The notes under the pieces: model-generated
Seen by the model: the letters and a program-made list of their open reading frames with translations, nothing else
Databases searched by the model: none
What the model was told of the DNA's origin: nothing
Shown here: positions 46,742 to 54,903 of the stretch, piece by piece
Numbering within the stretch: the first letter of the stretch is position 1
Layout of the letters: the number at the start of each line of letters is the position of its first letter
Translations under genes and position numbers: made by a program
Assembly: GCF_002843315.1 (NCBI RefSeq)
Contig: NZ_MVDD01000003.1
Span: 248,001 to 312,000, forward strand
Direction: 5' to 3'
Length of the DNA stretch: 64,000 bases
From: Labilibaculum filiforme
GTDB taxonomy: Bacteria > Bacteroidota > Bacteroidia > Bacteroidales > Marinifilaceae

Positions 46742-47059
46742 ATGAAAAAGTTATTATTTGGACTTCTATTTGTATTTGCAATAAGCTTGGCAAGTGTTGC
46801 CAGCCAACCAACTACTCTACTTGTAGATAATGAAATTTCGATGACTCAGGATTTGCCACAAGATCAGGAGAAAAAAGTTGAGAAGAAAAAATGTGATAAA
46901 GACTGTACAAAAGAAGCTAAGGCAGACAAAAAAGCTTGTTGCACAAAAGAAGCTAAAGCAAAAAAAGATTGCAAAAAAGACTGTGAAAAAACTGCTTGTA
47001 CTAAAGAAGCTAAAAAATGTGATGCGAATTGCAAAAAAGAATGTTGCAAAAAATCATAA
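46742..47059 (+). CDS. Small exported Cys/Lys-rich low-complexity protein
   Basis: 105 aa. Signal peptide MKKLLFGLLFVFAISLASVAS, a short acidic linker, then about 55 residues made almost only of Lys, Cys, Asp, Glu, Ala and Thr. Eleven cysteines occur as CxxxC and CC, with the phrase C-TKEAK repeated three times. It could bind metal ions or form disulfide-linked material in the envelope; neither is shown. It is transcribed away from the RprXY-like pair across 188 bp and has its own strong terminator. An ORF in the plus-1 frame is only a shadow caused by the Lys-rich composition. Confidence 0.85.
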   Translation: MKKLLFGLLFVFAISLASVASQPTTLLVDNEISMTQDLPQDQEKKVEKKKCDKDCTKEAKADKKACCTKEAKAKKDCKKDCEKTACTKEAKKCDANCKKECCKKS

Positions 47060-47079
47060 CTACAACATTACTATTTGTT

Positions 47080-47109
47080 AACCCTTCAATTTAATTGAAG
47101 GGTTTTTTT
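47080..47109 (+). terminator. Terminator after the Cys/Lys-rich gene
   Basis: AACCCTTCAAT-TTA-ATTGAAGGGTT followed by TTTTT. Confidence 0.92.
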
Positions 47110-47174
47110 ATGCAGTTTGGTACAATTTATGCTACTTTTATTCTGTAATTTACAAGAATTAAAACTGCATTGAG

Positions 47175-47753
47175 ATGAAAAATTTACTTTTATTAGTGAT
47201 TGGCCTTATTAGTTTTTCTGGAGTGTTTTCTCAGAATGTAGAACGATACATGCAATATCATGACAATGGAAGAAATCTAATTTTGCAAGGCGAATATGAA
47301 AAAGCTATTCTATACCTAGACACCGCTATTACTATAATGCCATACTATTCGACCATTTTTCAGGATCGTGGGTATGCAAAAATGCAACTAAAAAAATACG
47401 AGGAAGCAATTCTTGATTTTGAGCATGTGTTAGATAAAAAACCATACCTATCCGAAGTACACCTGCAAAGAGGAATGGCGCTTTACCATTTACATCGTTT
47501 AAACGAAGCTGAATACGACCTTTTAGAAGTCCTTAACAGCAATCCGAATAAAAGTAGAGAGGTAATTATTTATTTGGACAACATACAAAAAGAACGGGAA
47601 ATAATTGCACAACAGAACTACAACGAAATGTTGCAATCTATTCGATACAGAGCAGAAAATGAACGAATAAATCGCGCCCGACATCGCGAAGAAGTGATTT
47701 GGAACACAGTTGTTCCATTAGCCTTTTGGACAACGGTTTTTTTAACCTGGTAA
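47175..47753 (+). CDS. Exported TPR-repeat protein
   Basis: 192 aa. Signal peptide (LLLLVIGLISFSGVFSQ), then about three tetratricopeptide repeats: GRNLILQGEYEKAILYLDTAITIMP, FQDRGYAKMQLKKYEEAILDFEHVLDKKP, VHLQRGMALYHLHRLNEAEYDLLEVLNSNP. An Arg/Glu/Asn-rich helix and a C-terminal hydrophobic segment (TVVPLAFWTTVFLTW) follow. It is probably a periplasmic scaffold. Its end is 15 bp from that of the convergent antiporter gene. Confidence 0.88.
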   Translation: MKNLLLLVIGLISFSGVFSQNVERYMQYHDNGRNLILQGEYEKAILYLDTAITIMPYYSTIFQDRGYAKMQLKKYEEAILDFEHVLDKKPYLSEVHLQRGMALYHLHRLNEAEYDLLEVLNSNPNKSREVIIYLDNIQKEREIIAQQNYNEMLQSIRYRAENERINRARHREEVIWNTVVPLAFWTTVFLTW

Positions 47754-47768
47754 ATCAGCCTTCTATTT

Positions 47769-49766
47769 TTAGTTGATTTTCTTTTGAATGAATGAGATCG
47801 ATTTTCCCATAAAACGTGCTTTGTTATAACTTGGCAAATTGGCATTTTCCATTTTCAATCGAACTTTTTCGATACTATCCACCGAACCAACTAAGGTTAG
47901 TACATCTCCTAATCGAAGTCGTGTATATCCGGTAGAAATTAAGGTATTATCATTCCGTTTGGTAGCCAATATTATAACATCGGTTGGTATTTGAATATCC
48001 CGCAAGGAAGTACCGTGTAATTCTTCATTTTGCATTTCAACATCAACAGTATCCTGATCTTTTTCCAAACCAAGCAATAAAGTGGTAGCAATAGGCGATC
48101 GCACCAAATGCTCCATTAAACTAACCATTACCGTGGCAGGCTCAACAATTAAGGCTCCTAGTTCATGAAATTTGTTTACGTAACTTCTTTCATTTACCCG
48201 AACCACCATATCGCGTGTTCCAAAATGCTCATAAGCCAACTCACAAACCTTAAGGTTATCGTCATCTTGATTCATTAATACGATAGCATCCGCTTTATCC
48301 ACTTCGAGCCTTTTTAATTCAGCAAGACTTAATTCTTTTGCAAGTACAACATCTACTCCTTGGTACAATAAACTTGCTCTTTCCTCACTCCGAGTTACCA
48401 ATTTAACGATCCAATCGTGTTCGGTTAACTGCCGTGCCAAAGCTAGCGACTGACCTTCCAATCCGAAAATAACGGCCTTTTGTATTTTGCTTTCGTGAAG
48501 CAATTCCTTCTTTTTATGACTCTCGCCAACCATTAAAATAAACCATTTAAACAGTGGAGGACCACAAATCTCATTTAAAACAATAACTCCTATTAATATA
48601 GCACCAAACTGAGCTCCCCAATCGGGATATTTAGCCGCAACTACAGAAACCAGACCAATTGCAACCCCAGCTTGAGTAACATAGGGCATCCATGAAAACC
48701 GGTTCACTTTAAAAGGATCGCCACCTAAAGTACCACCAATAAATGCCCCAATTGCCATACTAATTAGTCTTATACTAAAAAACAGCAAGGCAATGCCCCA
48801 TGTTTGAGCCAAAACATCTAAAGAAACAGATGCTCCGGTAAGTGTATAAAAAACAATATAGACAGTAGGGACAACCAATTCGATAATTTTAACGAATTCT
48901 CTTCGATAGCTTCCAAAATTGACCACAACAAAGCTTCCAATAATACAGATTAACAATGGTTCGATATAAACATGAAAACCAAGCAAAATTTGACTTTGTA
49001 CATCAACAAAATGAGCCAGCAAATAAATACAATATCCCAAGGCAACTAAAAGAGTGGCTTTAAGCAAAGTAGGTATTCCACGTGCTAAAAGCCAATTCAT
49101 GGTCTGCCCTAATACAAAACCAATTAAAAGAGAACAACACAATTCGCCAATTAGAATTACAACAAGCCAAATATTAAATGGCACTTTGGTAATTAAGGCG
49201 CCTGCAACAGCAAAACAAATTGTAAACAAAATAATTACTAAAACATCTTTTATTACAGTAACACCAATAGCCGTTTGGGTAAAAGGTCCTTTCGCCCTCA
49301 TCTCATTAATTACCGCAATTGCCGATGCTGGTGACCGGGTAATAAAAATGGTTCCTATTAGTAAGGATATGGCGAGTTTTATTTGCCAGTCGAGCGCTGC
49401 CATAAACGATAATCGATTCGATAAAAAGTAGATGGCAACAACGCTTAAACCAAAGGTGAAGAAAAGCTGGCTAAAAGTCATCCATTTAATACTTCTCATT
49501 CTTCCTTTCAGTTCCTTAAGATAAAGTTCGGCTCCTGCAGAGAATGCAATAAAAGCTAGGCACATTTCATTAATGAAATTTAATTGTGTTATCGCTTTTC
49601 GCGGAATAAAGTTCAGAATAAATGGACCGGAAAGTATCCCTATAAAAAGAAGACCTGTAATTACAGGCAGTTTAAGCTTTGGAAAGTGCAAAGATATTCT
49701 ATTTGCAGCAATGGCAACAATCACAAAACCAACAATTAAAGCTAATATTTCTAAATAGTAATTCAT
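47769..49766 (-). CDS. CPA2-family cation:proton antiporter with RCK (TrkA) domains
   Basis: 665 aa. The first 390 residues hold about twelve membrane helices of the KefB/CPA2 type, with TRSPASAIAVINEM resembling the ion-binding helix. Residues about 415-540 form a TrkA-N/RCK nucleotide-binding domain (AVIFGLEGQSLALARQLTEHDWIVKLVTRSEE, ADAIVLMNQDDDNLKVCELAYEHFG), where GxGxxG is replaced by GLEGQS. A TrkA-C domain ends the protein. It probably exchanges K+ or Na+ for protons. c-di-AMP (cdaA is also in this window) commonly binds such RCK_C domains, but a link is inference. Confidence 0.92.
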   Translation of the reverse strand: MNYYLEILALIVGFVIVAIAANRISLHFPKLKLPVITGLLFIGILSGPFILNFIPRKAITQLNFINEMCLAFIAFSAGAELYLKELKGRMRSIKWMTFSQLFFTFGLSVVAIYFLSNRLSFMAALDWQIKLAISLLIGTIFITRSPASAIAVINEMRAKGPFTQTAIGVTVIKDVLVIILFTICFAVAGALITKVPFNIWLVVILIGELCCSLLIGFVLGQTMNWLLARGIPTLLKATLLVALGYCIYLLAHFVDVQSQILLGFHVYIEPLLICIIGSFVVVNFGSYRREFVKIIELVVPTVYIVFYTLTGASVSLDVLAQTWGIALLFFSIRLISMAIGAFIGGTLGGDPFKVNRFSWMPYVTQAGVAIGLVSVVAAKYPDWGAQFGAILIGVIVLNEICGPPLFKWFILMVGESHKKKELLHESKIQKAVIFGLEGQSLALARQLTEHDWIVKLVTRSEERASLLYQGVDVVLAKELSLAELKRLEVDKADAIVLMNQDDDNLKVCELAYEHFGTRDMVVRVNERSYVNKFHELGALIVEPATVMVSLMEHLVRSPIATTLLLGLEKDQDTVDVEMQNEELHGTSLRDIQIPTDVIILATKRNDNTLISTGYTRLRLGDVLTLVGSVDSIEKVRLKMENANLPSYNKARFMGKSISFIQKKIN

Positions 49767-50009
49767 TCAGTCAGATTAAGATTTGTTTCAGAGGCACATT
49801 TACTTCTACATTCGCTTATTAATAGTAATAATAAAGTTTGGATAAAATTCATACTCAAGACCAACTTCGCATTATTTTTTTTATCCTAAGAATAAAGTAA
49901 AATATAGGTTTTAAGATAAGGAAATATATCTTTCGATACAACGAAGCTTGCTACTTAAGCCCTTATTTGTACAAGTAATTTCGCAGAAAACACCCTTCTA
50001 AAATTCCAA

Positions 50010-50111
50010 TTAAAAATAATATTGCATTCGGATTCCGGTGCTTTCCAATTCCAATTTTAGTTGTTCATATCCGAACACAAACTGTCCGATTCCTAAGCCA
50101 ATTAAGACTAG
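50010..50111 (-). pseudogene. Remnant of the C-terminus of an outer-membrane beta-barrel protein
   Basis: On the minus strand a 33-codon stretch after an in-frame stop reads LVLIGLGIGQFVFGYEQLKL and continues to GIRMQYYF before a stop. Alternating residues and the terminal aromatic Phe are the mark of a beta-barrel end. Nothing before it is open. The rest of the 496-bp gap (49767-50262) between the antiporter and the next gene holds no other ORF and no clear structure. Confidence 0.35.
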
Positions 50112-50262
50112 CTAAAAATAATAAAATTAAACTTACCCCCTAAATTACAACACCTTACAATTAATGGCACAAATACTGATATATTATCCTCGTAATTACT
50201 CTCTGAAATGCTAAAGATCATAATTTGAATATCATGTAAAACACCTTATAAATTCGTTTCCC

Positions 50263-51234
50263 ATGAAAAAATATAGTTTTATATACCTCCTGCTATTTTT
50301 AAGCATGCCATTAATTTCTTGTTCGCTAAGCATGGCATCGCCCTATGAGCTTCCAGAAATAGAAGCAATTTTTATGGAAACCAAAGCCTTGTGCTCTGAA
50401 GATAATGGTATGTTATGGGGAAGAACTTTGGATGTTCCCATTCTTTTAGTAGATAAAGAAAATGGCATCATCTACTCCAACAGACCTAGCGAAAAACTAG
50501 GTTTAACCTCCTATCGTGAAATATACACAGGCATTCTTCCTGATTTTATAGCTGTAGTAAAAGGACCTGTAAAAATTGAAAATCAAATTTGGGCAGTAAT
50601 TCCGCTTCCATTGCCTAGCGATAAAACAGAAAGACAATGCATTCTACTTCATGAAGCATTTCATTGCCTGCAACCCGAAATGGATTTAAAACCCGAACCT
50701 TATAGCAATCAGCATTTGGACGAAATGGAAGCCCGTTTTTGGTTAAAGTTAGAGTGGAAAGCCCTTGAGTTAGCATTAAAAAATGAAGGAGAAAACAAAA
50801 GACAGGCAATTACCGACGCCATTTGTTTTAGATTTTACCGAAGAGCTTTGTACAGCAAATGTACTGGATGCGAGAATCGCTTTGAAATTCATGAAGGATT
50901 GGCGGAATATACTGCGCAAAAAATATGCAGAACAGATAGTGATTTAAAATTATACCTTCAAGATAAATTACATGAAATTTGGCAAAGCACCTCTTTCGTG
51001 AACTGTTTCGCTTACTTTTCGGGACCGGTTTATGCGTACCTATTAGATGGCACGGAGACAAATTGGAGGTTAAATTTAGGCGCCAGTGATGATATTGCCA
51101 TACTCGTGCAATCGGCTTATGATATTGCTTTGCCATTTGACATTTACATGGAAGCCGAAGAAAGATCGGTACTTTATAACGGGGCACAAATAATGGGGGA
51201 AGAATTAGACCGCGAAATGGCTTTCAACAAATAG
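50263..51234 (+). CDS. Lipoprotein with a HExxH zinc-protease motif
   Basis: 323 aa. Lipoprotein signal (FIYLLLFLSMPLISC, Cys20). ILLHEAFHCLQPE contains H130-E131-x-x-H134, and IHEGLAEYTAQ (E211, E215) can supply the third ligand of a gluzincin-type metallopeptidase. A CTGC pair at 200-203 may form a structural disulfide. The remaining sequence (LEEMEARFWLKLEWKALELA-like helices) is unlike any named peptidase I know. It presumably faces the periplasm or surface. Single gene; the substrate is unknown. Confidence 0.82.
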   Translation: MKKYSFIYLLLFLSMPLISCSLSMASPYELPEIEAIFMETKALCSEDNGMLWGRTLDVPILLVDKENGIIYSNRPSEKLGLTSYREIYTGILPDFIAVVKGPVKIENQIWAVIPLPLPSDKTERQCILLHEAFHCLQPEMDLKPEPYSNQHLDEMEARFWLKLEWKALELALKNEGENKRQAITDAICFRFYRRALYSKCTGCENRFEIHEGLAEYTAQKICRTDSDLKLYLQDKLHEIWQSTSFVNCFAYFSGPVYAYLLDGTETNWRLNLGASDDIAILVQSAYDIALPFDIYMEAEERSVLYNGAQIMGEELDREMAFNK

Positions 51235-51346
51235 CAGGAATTATAGTATCGAGAAACAGCAAATTGGATAGCGATTCGTGCTACCCAATTTGCTATTTAC
51301 ATTGGTTCCTGATTTACGTACCTTTAACTAGTAAAAAACTAGAGCT

Positions 51347-51616
51347 ATGAATATATTACTAGAACAAGGTTGGAGCGAAATAGACAGTAGATTGGTGAAA
51401 AACTATGTTCTTCCCAATTTTATCGAAGCTGTAAATTTTATTAATTTAGTGGCCCTGGAGGCTGAAAATATAAATCACCACCCAGATATAAAACTGTACA
51501 ACTATAAAAATGTACGGCTTATTTTAACCACAAAATCAAAAGGTAAAATCACCAAAAAAGACATTCTGCTTGCAAAAAGCATCGATAATGTGTTTGAATC
51601 GATGAAAGTATTTTAA
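51347..51616 (+). CDS. phhB: Pterin-4a-carbinolamine dehydratase
   Basis: 89 aa. WSEIDSRLVKNYVLPNFIEAVNFINLVALEAENINHHPDIKLYNYKNVRLILTT is the complete family domain, with the His-His-Pro-Asp cluster of the active site. It recycles 4a-hydroxy-tetrahydrobiopterin, the cofactor of phenylalanine hydroxylase, and in many bacteria has a second role in folate or molybdopterin metabolism. The gene ends within the end of convergent pheA (4-bp overlap of stops), a suggestive neighbour for phenylalanine metabolism although no hydroxylase gene is visible here. Confidence 0.93.
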   Translation: MNILLEQGWSEIDSRLVKNYVLPNFIEAVNFINLVALEAENINHHPDIKLYNYKNVRLILTTKSKGKITKKDILLAKSIDNVFESMKVF

Positions 51617-52452
51617 GTGATTACAATACCAGTATTATAAGTTCCCAAAATCTGCATTCCTCTCGTGTAAGTTTCTATATTGTCGAGAGCATCGCGAAAT
51701 TGTCGAGGGCCCTGAAACTCCAAATCGACATGAAAAAAGTATTGCCAATTGACACCAGGAATTGGCAATGATTGAATTTTTGAGAGGTTGATATTCTGCT
51801 TGGCGAAACATTCTAAAATATACGATAAGCTTCCTGGTTTATGACTCGTACTAAAATATAGCGAGGCCTTATTATATCCACCATTAGGAACTAAATCCTT
51901 CTTTCTTTTTAAAATAAAAAATCGGGTTTGATTGTCTTTAATGCTTTCAATTTCTTCTGCAAGAATTTCTAAGCCATACAATTCGGCAGGATAATCGCCG
52001 GCAATAGCCCCTACTCCCTTCAACTGATTATCTCTTACATTTTTTGCACTAAGAGCGGTATCCTCCATTTCTACTAATTTAATATGGGGATAATTCCGAA
52101 AGAAATCGCGACACTGATGAATTGCCATTGGATGAGAATGAACCTCTTTTAAATCTTCGATTTTTTGCCCCGGCAAAGCCATTAAATTTTGCTTAATTCT
52201 TAAGAATATTTCTCCCTCGATTACCAGCCCCGAATCCTGAAGGAGTCCGTAATTTTGCAGGATACTGCCCGCTATTGAGTTTTCAATCGCCATAATACCG
52301 CCATCGCTAACCGATTCATCTTGAATTAAGCCTACCAATGTGGCGAAATTGCCAGCAGGAATAATCTCAACATCTTCCCCATAATAGGCATTTGCAGCCA
52401 AATGGTGAAAGCATCCTTCCACTCCTTGAATTACAATTTTTCTTTTGTTCAT
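51613..52452 (-). CDS. pheA: Prephenate dehydratase
   Basis: 279 aa, without a fused chorismate mutase. Catalytic domain: VIQGVEGCFHHLAANAYYG, GGIMAIENSIAGSILQNYGLL, SHPMAIHQCRDFF, VGAIAGDYPAELYGL, and DNQTRFFILKRK with the catalytic Thr in TRF. The C-terminal ACT domain (KPGSLSYILECFAKQNINLSKIQSLPIPG) should bind phenylalanine for feedback inhibition. It makes phenylpyruvate, the last committed step to phenylalanine. The 300-bp leader upstream contains two Phe-rich leader peptides and two terminators, so expression is probably controlled by attenuation as well. Confidence 0.97.
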   Translation of the reverse strand: MNKRKIVIQGVEGCFHHLAANAYYGEDVEIIPAGNFATLVGLIQDESVSDGGIMAIENSIAGSILQNYGLLQDSGLVIEGEIFLRIKQNLMALPGQKIEDLKEVHSHPMAIHQCRDFFRNYPHIKLVEMEDTALSAKNVRDNQLKGVGAIAGDYPAELYGLEILAEEIESIKDNQTRFFILKRKKDLVPNGGYNKASLYFSTSHKPGSLSYILECFAKQNINLSKIQSLPIPGVNWQYFFHVDLEFQGPRQFRDALDNIETYTRGMQILGTYNTGIVIT

Positions 52453-52474
52453 GCTTATAGTTAGATTTTAAATC

Positions 52475-52506
52475 AAAAAAAAAGCCCGATTAAATAAGGA
52501 CTCTTT
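52475..52506 (-). terminator. pheA attenuator 2 (leader terminator)
   Basis: Minus strand AAAGAGTCC-N10-GGGCTTTTT forms nine pairs (two G-U) and runs into nine T residues, ending 23 bp before the pheA start codon. TAAGGA at the end of leader peptide 2 can pair with TCCTTA in this hairpin and so prevent it. Confidence 0.65.
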
Positions 52507-52523
52507 ATGAATAGTTTACGATT

Positions 52524-52595
52524 TTATTTCCTTAGAATCCTGCACTTCTCGTGGTTAAAGAAGAAAAAAATAAAAAACCAAATCGTAAAAAACAC
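52524..52595 (-). CDS. Second Phe-rich leader peptide of pheA
   Basis: 23 codons from a GTG at 52595 to TAA at 52524-52526. The peptide begins MFFTIWFFIFFFFN and contains eight Phe in its first thirteen residues, then ends HEKCRILRK. There is no ATG, so GTG initiation is inferred. The last codons contain TAAGGA, complementary to the 5' side of the terminator at 52475-52506. TCTTTA within the Phe codons can pair with the same TAAGGA (one G-U), giving the 1:2 versus 2:3 alternatives of classical attenuation. Confidence 0.6.
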   Translation of the reverse strand: MFFTIWFFIFFFFNHEKCRILRK

Positions 52596-52610
52596 TGTTC
52601 TTATATAGTC

Positions 52611-52637
52611 AAAAAAAAAGAGCCCTTATAGAGGCTC
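52611..52637 (-). terminator. pheA attenuator 1 (leader terminator)
   Basis: Minus strand GAGCC-N8-GGCTC (one extra T-G pair is possible inside) followed by nine T residues. CCTCTA inside its 5' half (52629-52634) is the exact complement of TAGAGG at the stop codon of leader peptide 1 (52667-52672), so an antiterminator can form. Confidence 0.6.
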
Positions 52638-52669
52638 ATCATCATTTAATAGTACGTGAAAGTCCTCCT

Positions 52670-52723
52670 CTAACAACAGCTGCTAAAAAAGAAAAATCGC
52701 TCGATATGCATATTATTATCCAT
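52670..52723 (-). CDS. pheL: First Phe-rich leader peptide of pheA (pheL-like)
   Basis: 17 aa, MDNNMHIERFFFFSSCC, with four consecutive Phe codons (TTT TTC TTT TTT) followed eight codons after the first by the stop TAG. An alternative in-frame ATG lies at 52711. It begins about 17 bases after the predicted transcription start and precedes a terminator with an alternative antiterminator pairing. This is the layout of the enteric pheL leader, though the peptide sequence itself is different. Confidence 0.7.
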   Translation of the reverse strand: MDNNMHIERFFFFSSCC

Positions 52724-52744
52724 AGTTTTTGTACTAATTCTTTT

Positions 52745-52778
52745 CAAAGGTAAAAAAATATTCCATACTACCTTACAA
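52745..52778 (-). promoter_or_regulatory. Promoter of the pheA leader transcript
   Basis: On the minus strand TTG (52776-52778) and TACCTTTG (52745-52752) match the Bacteroidota -33 and TAnnTTTG -7 elements with a 23-bp spacer, at the long end of the accepted range. The predicted start is near 52739, just before leader peptide 1. The rest of the gap to 52964 has no gene or clear structure. Confidence 0.6.
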
Positions 52779-52964
52779 TTATCCAACTCATGCAAACACA
52801 AAGCCCAAACAGAAGGCTAACTACTTTCCAAAGCCATTTTTAAAAGTTTTTACCCCTCCTAATTTTATCCTACCTTTAATTTTAACAGATCAATAACAAA
52901 GCAACCTGCACTTTCTCCTTCAATAGTAGTATATTTAATACCTGAATGTCTTAATATCCAAAAA

Positions 52965-53459
52965 ATGAAATTACCAATACGTCTTATTCTATTTGCATCG
53001 CTTCTTTTTTCGTCGCAATTAGCTGTTACACAGGAAATAAAAACTTACAATTTTGATGAGTTAGAACCAATCTTTCATTTCCAAAACGATACCACTTACG
53101 TGATTAATTTTTGGGCCATGTGGTGCAAACCTTGCGTTGAAGAGCTTCCCGAATTTGAAGATATCCGTAAAGATTACGCCAATAAAAAGGTGAAAGTAAT
53201 ATTGGTTAGTCTTGATTTTGGGAAAAATGTAAACGATCGATTAAACAGTTTTTTAGAACGAAAAGATATAAATGCGGAGGTAGTAATTCTCGACGATCCG
53301 GATGCTGACAAGTGGATTGGGAAGGTAGACGAAAAATGGGATGGTGCCTTACCGGCTACTATTATCTATAAAAAAGAAAAGAAAATAGTTTTTACCCGTC
53401 AGGTATCGTACGACGAACTTTCGGGTACCATAGATAAATTAAATAATCAAACGAATTAA
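52965..53459 (+). CDS. TlpA-like periplasmic thiol-disulfide reductase
   Basis: 164 aa. Signal peptide (LPIRLILFASLLFSSQLAVTQ) and a thioredoxin fold with YVINFWAMWCKPCVEELPEFEDI, the CKPC active site. The cis-Pro loop is in GALPATIIYK. It is probably periplasmic. It is followed 11 bp later by a second redoxin, so they form an operon. A role in cytochrome or disulfide maturation is a family-level guess. Confidence 0.92.
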   Translation: MKLPIRLILFASLLFSSQLAVTQEIKTYNFDELEPIFHFQNDTTYVINFWAMWCKPCVEELPEFEDIRKDYANKKVKVILVSLDFGKNVNDRLNSFLERKDINAEVVILDDPDADKWIGKVDEKWDGALPATIIYKKEKKIVFTRQVSYDELSGTIDKLNNQTN

Positions 53460-53470
53460 AGTTTATAGTT

Positions 53471-54067
53471 ATGAAGAAGATATTGATTTTAGGTCTTTTT
53501 GTATTGGCCACAATTGGAATTCAGGCGCAAGGCTACCAAGTTGGTGATGATGCGAAAGATTTCAAATTAAAAAATGTAGATGGAAAACTAGTTTCGCTTG
53601 CCGATTATAAGGATGCAAAAGGTTTTATTGTAATTTTTACTTGTAACCATTGTCCGTATTCGGTAGCCTACGAAGATCGGATTATCGAAATTGATAAAAA
53701 ATACAAAACAAAAGGATATCCTGTAATAGCTATCAATCCAAATGATCCCGAATTATATGAAAGCGATTCTTTTGAGAATATGATTCAACGATCGAAAGAG
53801 AAAGGATTTACTTTTCCTTATTTAATAGACGAAACTCAGGACATTTATAAAGCATTCGGAGCAAGCAAAACGCCTCATGTTTTTATTTTAAGTAATGCAA
53901 AAGGAAAATATACGGTAGAATATATTGGAGCAATCGATAATAACTACAAAGATGCAAGCGCAGTTACCAGTACTTATGTTGAAACTGCTGTTGACGCTTT
54001 ACTGGCGAATAAAAAACCAGCCGTAACAGCTACAAAAGCAATTGGATGCAGCATTAAATCCAAATAA
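53471..54067 (+). CDS. Peroxiredoxin/thioredoxin-like exported protein
   Basis: 198 aa. Signal peptide (ILGLFVLATIGIQAQ), then an AhpC/TSA-like fold: GDDAKDFKLKNVDGKLVSLADYKDAKGFIVIFTCNHCPYSVAYEDRI with CNHC at the redox centre, and SKTPHVFIL as the cis-Pro loop. A conserved-looking C-terminal AIGCSIK supplies a third Cys that could resolve the disulfide. It is the second gene of the redoxin pair. Confidence 0.92.
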   Translation: MKKILILGLFVLATIGIQAQGYQVGDDAKDFKLKNVDGKLVSLADYKDAKGFIVIFTCNHCPYSVAYEDRIIEIDKKYKTKGYPVIAINPNDPELYESDSFENMIQRSKEKGFTFPYLIDETQDIYKAFGASKTPHVFILSNAKGKYTVEYIGAIDNNYKDASAVTSTYVETAVDALLANKKPAVTATKAIGCSIKSK

Positions 54068-54097
54068 GTAAAGTCTAAATAATAAGGAGTTACAAGG

Positions 54098-54224
54098 GGG
54101 TGTCCGAAAAGTTCAATTTTATTGTCATTCTGAGCTTGTCGAAGAATCTTTAACATTGAATAACAGATGTTTCGACTTCGCTCAACATGACGTCTCTAAG
54201 TAAAGCTTTACTTTTCGGACATCC
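54098..54224. repeat. Dispersed repeat with 14-bp inverted ends
   Basis: Ends GGGTGTCCGAAAAG and its near-perfect inverse CTTTTCGGACATCC bound about 100 bp that contains GTCATTCTGAGCTTGTCGAAG and TTCGACTTCGCTCAACATGA. Such text is, to my recollection, scattered through many Bacteroidota genomes. It could be a small non-autonomous mobile element or a structured intergenic repeat. It does not encode a protein. Confidence 0.6.
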
Positions 54225-54330
54225 TCTTCTTGTTTTCGGAAAGCTAAGGTTTCAACACTTATTGCTGATTTATCTGCGCAAGCAGTTTAAAAAACATTTC
54301 GCCCAGCCTTAAAAATAAACCTGGCATTCT

Positions 54331-54903
54331 CTATTTCATCTCCTCCCAATCGCCATCAAAAAGAATGGTATTTAAAGGCCGTCGCAGGCGCTTCCCCGAT
54401 TCCATTTCTCGAATATTATCGGGCAATTGCGCAGGATCGCCCAAATAACCAACAGCAATCATCGTTACCACATCAAATTGATCTGGAATTTCGAACATTT
54501 CCCGTGCTTTTTCGACATGAAAGCCCGCCATTTGATGCAAGTACAAACCCATGCCAGTTGCTTGTGCCGACATATTACCAATGGCTAAACCCAAATCGTG
54601 ACGAGCATGCCAATTTTCTTTTTGATTCTGTGCAAACTTTTTGGAAGCCAAGGTGAGAATAATCATGGGTGCAGTTTTTACCCACATTTTATTAAACTCT
54701 ACCAAACAAGACAAAAGCTGTTCGTAGCGTTCAGGATACTCTTTTACAGCATAAATAAAACGCCAGGGTTGCTCATTAAAACAGGAAGCGGCGAAGGATG
54801 CTGCCTCGAATAAGCTCTGAACCTTTTCGGGCTCAATCTCTTTATTGGAAAAAGCTCGGGGACTCCATCGCTTATCGACTAACTCGTGAATTTTGTGGCT
54901 CAT
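54331..54903 (-). CDS. Nitroreductase-family FMN oxidoreductase
   Basis: 190 aa from the ATG at 54903, preferred over an upstream ATG at 54966 because the family begins directly with the helix HKIHELVDKRWSPRAFSNKEI. FMN-contacting segments: RWSPRAF, ASFAASCFNEQPWRFIYA (the usual S-x-N-x-Q-PW), LGLAIGNMSAQATGMGLYLHQM, and MIAVGYLGDPAQLP. It probably reduces nitro- or quinone compounds with NAD(P)H. Single gene. Confidence 0.93.
   Translation of the reverse strand: MSHKIHELVDKRWSPRAFSNKEIEPEKVQSLFEAASFAASCFNEQPWRFIYAVKEYPERYEQLLSCLVEFNKMWVKTAPMIILTLASKKFAQNQKENWHARHDLGLAIGNMSAQATGMGLYLHQMAGFHVEKAREMFEIPDQFDVVTMIAVGYLGDPAQLPDNIREMESGKRLRRPLNTILFDGDWEEMK

Noticed and set aside
46878-47081. 67-aa Lys-rich ORF overlapping the Cys/Lys-rich gene in another frame
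   Set aside because: A shadow of the AAA/AAG-rich sequence, without a start region of its own.
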